Shown here in pieces: positions 1-6,429 of a stretch of 64,000 bases of DNA. The position numbers were made by a program, and so were the translations under genes. The notes below the pieces were generated by a model. That model was not told the DNA's origin. It did not search any database and saw only the letters and a program-made list of their open reading frames with translations. This DNA is from Colwellia polaris (lineage in GTDB: Bacteria; Pseudomonadota; Gammaproteobacteria; Enterobacterales; Alteromonadaceae), in contig NZ_NBOE01000009.1 in NCBI RefSeq assembly GCF_002104515.1, positions 1 to 64,000 on the forward strand. The letters are read 5' to 3'. Numbering within the stretch: position 1 is the stretch's first letter; every line of letters starts with the position of its first letter.

Positions 1-118
1 GAGGATGAGACTTGCCAAAAAGTTGGTTTTTTGGTGTCGTTTAAGAGAAAACTAATAATCTTCCGTTGCTAATAGCCAATCGTGAAGCTTATTTATGGCA
101 ACAACAGAGAAATATCAG

Positions 119-250
119 TGCTATGTGGTTTTATTGTATTTAAGTTGAGTGTCATCTTAAATAACGATGCTATGTGGTTTTATTGTATTTAAGTTGAGTG
201 TCATCTTAAATAACGTTTAAGTTGAGTGTCATCTTAAATAATCTTAAATA
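119..250. repeat. Tandem palindromic repeats upstream of cassette 1
   Basis: A unit of about 49 bases (from GCTATGTGGTTTTATTG to AAATAACG) occurs twice in direct tandem, followed by a shortened third copy (216-241) and a still shorter tail. Each copy carries a quasi-palindrome of the form TTTAAG-TTGAGTGTCA-TCTTAAA at 139-161, 188-210 and 216-238. Related palindromes recur at 1448-1510 and 2240-2265, so this is a dispersed local motif and not a chance duplication. No reading frame uses it. It may be a slippage-prone hairpin array; no function can be assigned. Confidence 0.8.
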
Positions 251-305
251 ATAAACCTTTAACGATGCAAAAATAAAAATCGTCCAAAAACGTAGACGTT
301 TTTGA

Positions 306-383
306 TTGTTAAAAGAAAATAATCCAGTTAGAGTATTTTGATTAAAAATTATATAAAAAACGAGTAATTCTACAGGCTCGTTA
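306..383 (+). repeat. Copy A of the 78-81 bp pre-gene repeat, ending at GTTA
   Basis: This segment, starting TTGTTAAAAGAAA and ending AGGCTCGTTA, is closely matched by 1508-1588, which ends AGGCTTGTTA. The match stops within one base of the GTT in both copies, exactly where an integron integrase would cut (G/TT). It contains a short hairpin, AACGAG...CTCGTT. Each copy directly precedes a different gene. This is consistent with the distal (L'-R') half of an attC-like site, which is inference. Confidence 0.6.
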
Positions 384-393
384 GGAATACTAT

Positions 394-1275
394 TTGAATT
401 CGTACGTAGATTTAAGCATTGAACAATTTCTGTCATGGGAACACCGTAAAGAATGCCCAAAAACTATTAATTTTCCTTCTGAATATGAAGGGCAATCTGA
501 CCTACGTATTGCTTGCACTCAACTAAACTTATCTGCGTCCAAGCAAAAGAAATTAGTAGACGAATGGGCTACATTAATACCAACACTAACTCATGTCGAG
601 CATATCTGGTTTTATAGTCGAGTACCTCAAAGGCTACTTGACTCGGTTTCTAGACTACCTAAATTAAGGTCGCTATTTATTAAGTGGAGTGGAAATGGCA
701 TTACTGATTTGGTGAACGTTGGAGATCTTAAATCACTCGAACGATTATATATTGGTAGTTGTACACAGTTAGAAACATTAGAAAGCTTGAAGAAATTAAA
801 AAACTTAAAGTGGTTAGAGTTGCATGAACTTAAAAAAATCAATGATATCTCAGCAATCAAAAACCTCAATAATCTAGTAGGCTTAACATTCACTGGTGGA
901 ATGTTTGGTAAACAATCATTATCAAGCATTGATGCTATTTCTCATTTAACAAATCTTGAGTTCCTTGATCTGCATAGACTCAAAGTTGAAAGTGAGGATG
1001 TCTCTGCGATTTCTAAATTAAAAAGGCTTAAATACTTGGATCTTCCAATTTATTATCCTTTATCTGAGTTCGCTCGTATTTATGCTTCCTTACCAAATTG
1101 TGATCATGATATTTACGCTTTCCGTAAAACAAATGAAATTTGCGTAAAGTGCATGAAAGGAGAAATGGTGCTGCCAATGGCTAAGAATAAAAGGCAGATT
1201 TGCACAGTTTGTAGTGAACTAAAAGTTAAGAAACTAGAAAATGAATTTTTAAGTTTAGTGGCGTCGTATTCCTAA
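394..1275 (+). CDS. Leucine-rich-repeat protein with C-terminal Cys4 motif
   Basis: Encodes 293 residues. Residues from about 70 to 225 show irregular leucine-rich repeats of 22-25 residues (patterns such as LKSLERLYI, LKNLKWLEL, LTNLEFLDL), forming a probable protein-binding solenoid. The C-terminus has two CxxC pairs (CVKC and CTVC, about 18 residues apart), a likely zinc knuckle. There is no signal peptide or membrane segment, so it is probably cytoplasmic. The start is TTG at 394, the only in-frame start that keeps the domain, with AGGA seven bases upstream. That AGGA is part of the cassette boundary heptamer GTTAGGA, and the stop codon lies in the matching TCCTAAC. Function unknown; it could be an effector or binding protein carried as cassette cargo. 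Confidence 0.75.
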   Translation: MNSYVDLSIEQFLSWEHRKECPKTINFPSEYEGQSDLRIACTQLNLSASKQKKLVDEWATLIPTLTHVEHIWFYSRVPQRLLDSVSRLPKLRSLFIKWSGNGITDLVNVGDLKSLERLYIGSCTQLETLESLKKLKNLKWLELHELKKINDISAIKNLNNLVGLTFTGGMFGKQSLSSIDAISHLTNLEFLDLHRLKVESEDVSAISKLKRLKYLDLPIYYPLSEFARIYASLPNCDHDIYAFRKTNEICVKCMKGEMVLPMAKNKRQICTVCSELKVKKLENEFLSLVASYS

Positions 1276-1447
1276 CAACACGCCCTGAGGTGGACCGCAA
1301 GCATTAAAACTTGTTTTCCACCGCATATTTTAATAGCTGTATATTAAGCTGATACTCATTCTAGATCATTAATAAAACCGGGCGAAAATAGTTGGTTTTT
1401 GATCGTGCCATGCTTATTTTAATCGACAATTTTGTTGTATCTTGATG

Positions 1448-1510
1448 AGGTCTTTAAGATGAGTGTCATTATTAAATTAGGTCTTTAAGATGAGTGTCAT
1501 TATTAAATTG
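1448..1510. repeat. Two 31-bp tandem palindromic repeats
   Basis: The unit GGTCTTTAAGATGAGTGTCA followed by TTATTAAATTA is present twice in tandem (1449-1479, 1480-1510). The core TTTAAGATGAGTGTCATNNTTAAA is a variant of the palindrome seen three times at 139-238 and once at 2240-2265. Confidence 0.8.
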
Positions 1511-1588
1511 TTAAAAGAAAGCAATCCAGTTAAAGTATTTTGATTAAAAAATTATAAATAACAAACGAGTAATTCTAAAGGCTTGTTA
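1508..1588 (+). repeat. Copy B of the pre-gene repeat, ending at GTTA
   Basis: Homologous to 306-383. After the shared GTTA the two copies diverge completely (GGAATAC versus TATTTTT). A sharp boundary at G/TT directly ahead of two unrelated genes supports site-specific insertion of the genes next to a common site. Confidence 0.6.
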
Positions 1589-2050
1589 TATTTTTCTGAG
1601 GTTTATATGCAAGAACACGGTTCATTTGATATGAAAATAGTTGATCAAACATTAATTGTTAAATGTTTTGATTCTTGGAATATTCAAACAGTTTTAAGGC
1701 TTTGTAAAGAGTACAAAGAACTTGTAGAAACAATAAATGATAAACCTTGGGCATGTTTAGTTGATATGAGTCAATGGGAATTATCAACACCAGAAATGTG
1801 GAATGAAATTGATAAGTTAAATCAATGGGGCAATATTAATAACCAAAAATATGAAGCTGTGATTTGTTGTCTGTCTATTCAAAAAATGTTGATGGAAGAT
1901 AGCCATTCTGTTTTAACTAATGTCGAAACAAATTTTTGTCAAAATATAGATGAAGCCTATAAATGGCTAAGTAGTTTGGGAGTTTTAAAAATATAACAAA
2001 TAAGAGTAGGTCTCGCGCAGCCGACACCTTATTCGGGTGTTTGACTAGCC
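1586..2050 (+). mobile_element. Candidate integron-type gene cassette 2 (right end uncertain)
   Basis: Starts at G/TTATAT (heptamer 1585-1591). The gene ends inside ATATAAC (1991-1997), the exact reverse complement, repeating the arrangement of cassette 1 with a different heptamer pair. Beyond it lie AAATAAGAGTAGG and a GC-rich hairpin-forming stretch (GACACC...GGGTGTTTG, 2020-2045). This is the usual make-up of an attC left half, but no convincing right half follows. The right limit given is only the end of the GC-rich stretch. Confidence 0.4.
1607..1996 (+). CDS. Small STAS/SpoIIAA-like protein
   Basis: A 129-residue soluble protein beginning MQEHGSFDMKIVDQTLIVKC. The alternation of strands and helices, the central WACLVDMSQWEL strand and the late YEAVICCLS strand fit a STAS/SpoIIAA-like alpha/beta fold; the assignment is from pattern only. 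ATG at 1607 has GAGG seven bases ahead and is preferred over TTG at 1583, which lies in the cassette boundary. Codon choice is AT-rich like that of the upstream LRR gene. It has no signal peptide and no catalytic motif. A role in binding or regulation is inference from the fold. Confidence 0.7.
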   Translation: MQEHGSFDMKIVDQTLIVKCFDSWNIQTVLRLCKEYKELVETINDKPWACLVDMSQWELSTPEMWNEIDKLNQWGNINNQKYEAVICCLSIQKMLMEDSHSVLTNVETNFCQNIDEAYKWLSSLGVLKI

Positions 2051-2428
2051 CGGAGTCTGCTTTATATAGTAAGTAGCTATTGGTTTGCTGAAGGGGGCGA
2101 TTAGTTGTCTGATTTCAACACACACAACTTATTAAACAGACACGCTTCCTAAATCATCAATACAACCGGAACAAAAACAGTTGTTTTTTGTTCCGGTCAT
2201 GCTCATTTTAATTGACTATTTTAATGCACCTTAATGAGGTCTTTAAGAAGCGTGACATCTTAAATTATTCGAAGCGAGAAACGGTTGGGTTGTGCCATAG
2301 TCGATAACTAAAGTCGTTTGGTCAATTATTTAATATTTATAAAGTGAAAAAGCCTCTAATTTACTTATAAGTAAATTAGAGGCTTTAATGTTTCTTATCT
2401 TCTCTTTACTAGCCCAATTCGAGGCTGT
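1997..2428. other. Gene-free region after cassette 2
   Basis: Contains a second copy (2153-2267) of the segment at 1365-1479, including the inverted repeat CCGGAACAAAAA...TTTTTGTTCCGG (2164-2198) and a single diverged palindromic unit. The terminator of the minus-strand U32 gene lies at 2349-2386. No coding frame of note. Confidence 0.6.
2349..2386 (-). terminator. Rho-independent terminator of the U32 gene
   Basis: A perfect inverted repeat: AAAGCCTCTAATTTACTT, two bases (AT), then AAGTAAATTAGAGGCTTT. On the minus strand it is followed by TTTTC. It lies 40-80 bases beyond the stop codon at 2429. Confidence 0.85.
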
Positions 2429-4729
2429 CTACAAACCATTATGATATTGAATATTGGTTGATTCCGGCACTAAATTATTAAGTTGCTGTTTTACCGGTGA
2501 CGCTTCATCTTGTGATTTATTCGACAATAAAGCTTCAAATTTCTGAATTAACAAGGCTTTATCTGGAGATTCTTTATCGCCAGCGCCGATGTTGGTTAAA
2601 TCAATCATAAAGCTGTCAAACATGTGAGATAGGTCGTCAATAATTTCCATGTTCAAAAACTGATCTTGGTTATAAATACTTGGGTAGCCTGCTTTTTGTT
2701 TATCAATAGCGAACGACACACCTTTAAGATTAGTAATACTGGTCGATTTATCACATGAGAGCATACAGCCATTGTCGATACGTGGTTTTTCACAGCCAAC
2801 GCTTTGTTGGAAGAAACATTGTCGGCTAGTCATCAACAAAATAGGGTGGTAAATACTGTAAAATAATTTAAAGTTTTCAGGACGCGCAATATGCTTTATT
2901 TGCATGGCATTAATTTCGTTTGAAATAAATGCACCACTACAATCAAAATCTTCTTTCATCGCTAACAGCGCATATGAATTAGTGGTGTTTAAAAATGGTC
3001 CTGCGATCCATTTAATACCTAATTTATTGGCCTTAAAAGCTATGCCGGTGTTGTTAGTAACTATGAGTGCAGGTTTAACTTGTTCTAAAATATTTACTGC
3101 TACGTCGTAATCTTTGCCAATAAGTACGGCTGGAAACCACGGAATTAAACGTGGATTTTGCTGTAAAAAACTCACGTACTTAGTACAACCACGCTTGTAA
3201 GCGTCAGGTAGTTTGAAGTAAATGTCGGCATTAGTAACATGGGCTAGCTCGGCGTCAGCTTCATCACAAATCAATATTGATAATTCAGCTTTACTCGCGT
3301 TTTTGGCCGATACTTTCGGGTGGTTAACTAATTTAGGTAAGGTAACTTCAGGAATAATATCAACGGCGTTATTTAAACGGCTAGCTATTTGGTTTTTAAG
3401 AACAGTTAACTCTTTAAACGGAATGCTTAAGCCTGAAGTTAGATTATCGAAATTTAGTTCATTAAGTAAAAACTCAGCGTTGTTAAAGCTTTTAAAACGT
3501 TTCTCTATCGTTGCTTTATCTATGCTGGCGTTTTCACTGGCGCGCAATAAGCTAGTTGATTGCACGGTAAAAGTATTTTGCTCAATAGAAAAGCCCGTTG
3601 TTGTTACCGTAATGGTTAACGGTTGATCAAGTTGAGCTGAAAAGCTTAACGTTAACGGTACTTTTTCAATACTCAAGTGTTTAATTTTTTCAACCACTTC
3701 AGCTTCAATATCGTTTTTATCTGTTTGTAGGTTTTGCTCTACTTCTTGAATTTGAACTACTGAAATCGCTTGGCTATCGTCGGCTGTAAATTTACTCACC
3801 GCATGTACTTTAGAGTTATCGCGCGGGTTATCTATAAACATTGACTGGTTTAAATCACCGCGTAAAAAAGCATTAGAGAAGTCACGATTAAAAACTTTAT
3901 AAAGACGTTCGCCATCTTCGGTTAATTCACCGGTATTTAAAAAACCATCAATTTGCTTACGGAAACTATCAACAACCGTGTGAACGTAGTTTGCGCCTTT
4001 TATACGACCTTCAATTTTAAATGAATGTACACCCGCTTCTATTAAAGCAGGTAAGTCGAAAAAGGCTGAGTTGTCTTTGATGTTTAACGGGAAATTATGG
4101 CCCGAAGGTGTGGTTTCATATTCTTCACGACAGGCTTGGCTACAACGGCCACGGTTGCCAGAGTTACCTACACTGGCTGAAGTTGAGTAACACAGCCCTG
4201 AAAACGCGACACACAATGAGCCATGTACAAATACTTCGGTTAATACATCGTGCTCAACACAAACATTATTAATGGCGGTAATTTCTCGTAAATTTAATTC
4301 GCGAGATAAGTTAACGCGTGAAGCGCCTAATTTTTTCAAAAAAGGTATTTGACCAATGTTATGCGTAGTTAATTGTGTAGAAGCATGAATATCTAAGGTC
4401 GGAAAATGCTTTTTAATAATGTTAAACATGCCAATATCTTGCACGATAACGCCATCTAACGTGGTATTAACTAGCTTACTCAATAGTTTAGCAATTGAGG
4501 TAAATTCACGCTCTAAAATGATAACGTTTAAGGTTAAGAATATTTGGCATTGGTATTGATGCGCTAGGCGAATAATACCGATAAGTTGCTCAAATGAAAT
4601 GTTAGAAGCACGGTTTCGGGCATTGAGTGTATCTAAGCCACAATAAACCGCGTCAGCTCCTGCTATAATGGCTGCTTTAATTGCATCGACATCGCCGCCA
4701 GGCGCTAATAATTCTATTTTATGTTCCAT
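2429..4729 (-). CDS. U32 family protein, RlhA-like (probable Fe-S RNA hydroxylation protein)
   Basis: 766 residues. The N-terminal 280 residues match the U32 family: LLAPGG at 7-12, GADAVYCG at 24-31, a TIM-barrel-like region, then FVHGSLCVAFSGLC (C173, C180) and GRCSQAC (C196, C200). Such cysteines hold a [4Fe-4S] cluster in UbiU/UbiV-type members. ASNISFEQL, HASTQL, SRELNL and IKDN resemble E. coli RlhA (YdcP), which hydroxylates C2501 of 23S rRNA. The C-terminal part has more cysteines (CFFQQSVGCEKP, GCMLSC). At 766 residues it is about 110 longer than E. coli RlhA, so a paralogous subgroup is possible. It is named peptidase for historical reasons only. Single gene, divergent from the GST. 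Confidence 0.8.
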   Translation of the reverse strand: MEHKIELLAPGGDVDAIKAAIIAGADAVYCGLDTLNARNRASNISFEQLIGIIRLAHQYQCQIFLTLNVIILEREFTSIAKLLSKLVNTTLDGVIVQDIGMFNIIKKHFPTLDIHASTQLTTHNIGQIPFLKKLGASRVNLSRELNLREITAINNVCVEHDVLTEVFVHGSLCVAFSGLCYSTSASVGNSGNRGRCSQACREEYETTPSGHNFPLNIKDNSAFFDLPALIEAGVHSFKIEGRIKGANYVHTVVDSFRKQIDGFLNTGELTEDGERLYKVFNRDFSNAFLRGDLNQSMFIDNPRDNSKVHAVSKFTADDSQAISVVQIQEVEQNLQTDKNDIEAEVVEKIKHLSIEKVPLTLSFSAQLDQPLTITVTTTGFSIEQNTFTVQSTSLLRASENASIDKATIEKRFKSFNNAEFLLNELNFDNLTSGLSIPFKELTVLKNQIASRLNNAVDIIPEVTLPKLVNHPKVSAKNASKAELSILICDEADAELAHVTNADIYFKLPDAYKRGCTKYVSFLQQNPRLIPWFPAVLIGKDYDVAVNILEQVKPALIVTNNTGIAFKANKLGIKWIAGPFLNTTNSYALLAMKEDFDCSGAFISNEINAMQIKHIARPENFKLFYSIYHPILLMTSRQCFFQQSVGCEKPRIDNGCMLSCDKSTSITNLKGVSFAIDKQKAGYPSIYNQDQFLNMEIIDDLSHMFDSFMIDLTNIGAGDKESPDKALLIQKFEALLSNKSQDEASPVKQQLNNLVPESTNIQYHNGL

Positions 4730-4844
4730 TGGTACAACTTTTTTGTTCGCTAAATTTCAAAGCAGGGATTTTACCCGTATATTTCCCTAATGAATACCGT
4801 TAAAGTTGCAACAATACAAAAAGCACCTGTTCAAGAGTCTCCTT

Positions 4845-5564
4845 ATGTCACTTCCTATTCTTTATTCTTTGCGAAACTGCCCGTATGCAATGCGTGCACG
4901 TATTGCTATTTTTAAATCGCAGCAACCGGTTGCACTTCGCGACTTGGTGCTAAGTAATAAACCTTCAGAAATGCTTTTAGCGTCGCCAAAGGGCACAGTG
5001 CCAGTTATCGTGCTAGGAAATTGCAGTGCCTCTGCCAGTGAGTTATCCAACAATAACGCAGATAAAAGTATTAACGCTGTACAAGATGTAGTTATCGATG
5101 AAAGCCGAGATATTATGCTTTGGGCACTTCGCCGTGGCGATCCGCATAATTTACTGCAAAGCGATCAGCCAGAAGCATTGCCTGAAATGTTAGCGTTTAT
5201 TGATGAATTTGATATTGAATTTAAACAGCGTTTAGAGGCTTATAAATGTGCTAAACGTTACCACGAAACTAACATTGATGAGTGTCGAGAAGCTTGCGAG
5301 CATTATATAAAAATGCTCGAGCTAAGGCTTGCTGAGCATAACTATTTAATGTCGGCACACGAAAGCTTACTCGATATTGCTTTACTACCTTTTATTCGTC
5401 AATTTGCGCGTATAGAGCGACAGTGGTATTTGCAATCTCCTTACCCGCATGTAAAAGAGTGGCTTAATCGCTATTTACAAAGCCCTATGTTTACTAAGGT
5501 AATGGCGAAATATCCGCTATGGTTAGATAATAAAGAAGAAGTAATTTTTGTTGGAGGTAAGTAA
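4845..5564 (+). CDS. Glutathione S-transferase-like protein
   Basis: 239 residues from ATG 4845 (AAGAG upstream; an earlier in-frame TTG at 4806 only adds a non-conserved tail). The N-terminus is a thioredoxin-like domain with LYSLRNCPYAMRARIAI, whose CPYA resembles the active site of Cys-type GSTs, and KGTVPVI with the cis-Pro typical of GSTs. An all-helical C-terminal domain starts near residue 95. It lacks a signal peptide, so it is cytoplasmic. Substrate unknown; likely glutathione-dependent reduction or transfer. It diverges from the U32 gene, with 115 bases between them. Confidence 0.75.
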   Translation: MSLPILYSLRNCPYAMRARIAIFKSQQPVALRDLVLSNKPSEMLLASPKGTVPVIVLGNCSASASELSNNNADKSINAVQDVVIDESRDIMLWALRRGDPHNLLQSDQPEALPEMLAFIDEFDIEFKQRLEAYKCAKRYHETNIDECREACEHYIKMLELRLAEHNYLMSAHESLLDIALLPFIRQFARIERQWYLQSPYPHVKEWLNRYLQSPMFTKVMAKYPLWLDNKEEVIFVGGK

Positions 5565-5615
5565 TATCTTAATAAAATTTAATGCTTTAGATGAATTAGA
5601 CACTGTTTAGGTATT

Positions 5616-5690
5616 TAATTTCGCTAGCTTGGAAGAATTCAGCTATGTATTTAACCTATGACAAAGCTTACAAAACAGCTAACGAAATTA
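5616..5690. repeat. Inverted repeat between convergent genes
   Basis: Arms TAATTTCGCTAGCT (5616-5629) and AGCTAACGAAATTA (5677-5690) match at all but one position, with about 47 bases between. It lies between the convergent GST and PH-domain genes. It may act as a weak bidirectional terminator; there is no clear T tract. Confidence 0.5.
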
Positions 5691-5708
5691 AAATGCTAAG
5701 CTCTAATA

Positions 5709-6077
5709 TTATAGAGCATGGCCAGATATTATTTTAGACACTTCTAACATTGACGTTTTGCCTGAAAATTCAAATCTGACTTTGCCAACCGCTGAAAAGT
5801 AAATTTCTAATTCTGAATCCAGATCAAAAGTGCCTGAAGTTTCAATCGAATAAGCAACAATGTTTTTGTATGGCAGCGAGGTGAAATCTTTCTTACTGCC
5901 CGTAATACCTTGTACGTTAACCGAAATTATTCGTTTAGTGGTAAACACCACGCCATCGCGCATGGTTTTGTATGAGTCTACAATTTGCTCATCGTCTAAC
6001 AGTAAATCAGCAACCTTTTCACCATAGCTGGCATCTTGCTTTAGTTTAAAAAAACCTTTGTTTTCAAAATCAATCAT
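5709..6077 (-). CDS. Bacterial PH-domain protein
   Basis: 122 residues, most of which form one bacterial pleckstrin-homology-like domain: strands around GVVFTTKRIISVNVQG, FTSLPYKNIVAYSIETSG and ELEIYFSAVGKVRFEFSG, and a C-terminal helix. This is the bPH_1 (YvbH/DUF1696) pattern. No signal peptide or membrane segment is seen, and there is a good AAGGAAG ribosome site. Function in this family is unknown. It is monocistronic, convergent with the GST. Confidence 0.75.
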   Translation of the reverse strand: MIDFENKGFFKLKQDASYGEKVADLLLDDEQIVDSYKTMRDGVVFTTKRIISVNVQGITGSKKDFTSLPYKNIVAYSIETSGTFDLDSELEIYFSAVGKVRFEFSGKTSMLEVSKIISGHAL

Positions 6078-6153
6078 GGAACTTCCTTTTTGTTGTTAGT
6101 TTGTTCACTTGTTTGCTGCGTATTCGTTTACGCTATTTCCTTTCAGTTTACTT

Positions 6154-6212
6154 AAGTACATTACTTTTACAAGTACATTACTTTTACAAGTACATTACTT
6201 TTACAAATACAT
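6154..6212. repeat. 17-bp tandem repeat, three and a half copies
   Basis: AAGTACATTACTTTTAC is repeated at 6154, 6171 and 6188, then a partial AAATACAT. It lies about 77 bases upstream of the PH-domain gene, so copy number could alter its promoter spacing. Confidence 0.9.
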
Positions 6213-6286
6213 AGCGCGATTCCATAAATCAAAATACTGTAACTAAGTTTGTAGCAATTTTTCGATAGTCTTATTGTGAAAATAAT

Positions 6287-6319
6287 AAAGCCTGTAACAA
6301 TTTAATTGTTACAGGCTTT
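6287..6319 (-). terminator. Hairpin terminator of the amylase gene
   Basis: AAAGCCTGTAACAAT-TTA-ATTGTTACAGGCTTT, a perfect 15-bp stem. It lies downstream of the minus-strand amylase gene, beyond the heptanucleotide repeat. The T tract is weak (TTTATTATTTT). Confidence 0.7.
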
Positions 6320-6354
6320 ATATCGCTATTAATCTAAGTTGTTTTTCTTTTTGC

Positions 6355-6415
6355 TTAACAATTAACAATTAACAATTAACAATTAACAATTAACAATTAA
6401 CAATTAACAATTAAC
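6355..6415. repeat. Heptanucleotide repeat (TTAACAA) x8
   Basis: Eight perfect copies of TTAACAA plus TTAAC, 15 bases beyond the stop codon of the amylase gene. A perfect short repeat of this kind is prone to slippage, but it is outside the coding sequence. Confidence 0.95.
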
Positions 6416-6429
6416 TATGCGGTAGCTCG

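Larger units (their letters stand above)
381..1585 (+). mobile_element. Candidate integron-type gene cassette 1
   Basis: The unit begins at G/TTAGGA (heptamer GTTAGGA, 380-386). The gene ends inside TCCTAAC (1270-1276), the exact reverse complement. That is the R'/R'' relation expected when a cassette is linear. Downstream of TCCTAAC is ACACGCCCTGAGG, resembling the start of Vibrio attC repeats. A hairpin follows (GGTGGA..CAAG / CTTG..TCCACC, about 1286-1323). The distance from R'' to the next GTT at 1585 is about 315 bases, too long for a standard attC, so the site may be interrupted by the repeats at 1365-1510. No integrase lies in the window. Confidence 0.45.
1276..1606. other. Inter-cassette region with repeats
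   Basis: No gene is visible. It holds an attC-like hairpin (about 1286-1323) and a segment at 1365-1479 homologous to 2153-2267. It also holds two tandem 31-bp copies of GGTCTTTAAGATGAGTGTCA... (1449-1510) and the second pre-gene repeat (1508-1588). The last ends in an ATAACAA...TTGTTAT inverted repeat around 1557-1589. Confidence 0.6.
6078..6429. other. Gene-free region with two simple tandem repeats and a terminator
   Basis: Holds a 17-bp tandem repeat (6154-6212), a 7-bp tandem repeat (6355-6415) and the terminator hairpin at 6287-6319. Nothing else is recognisable. Confidence 0.7.

Noticed and set aside
119-250. CRISPR-like array.
   Set aside because: Copies are directly adjacent with no unique spacers, and no cas genes are near.
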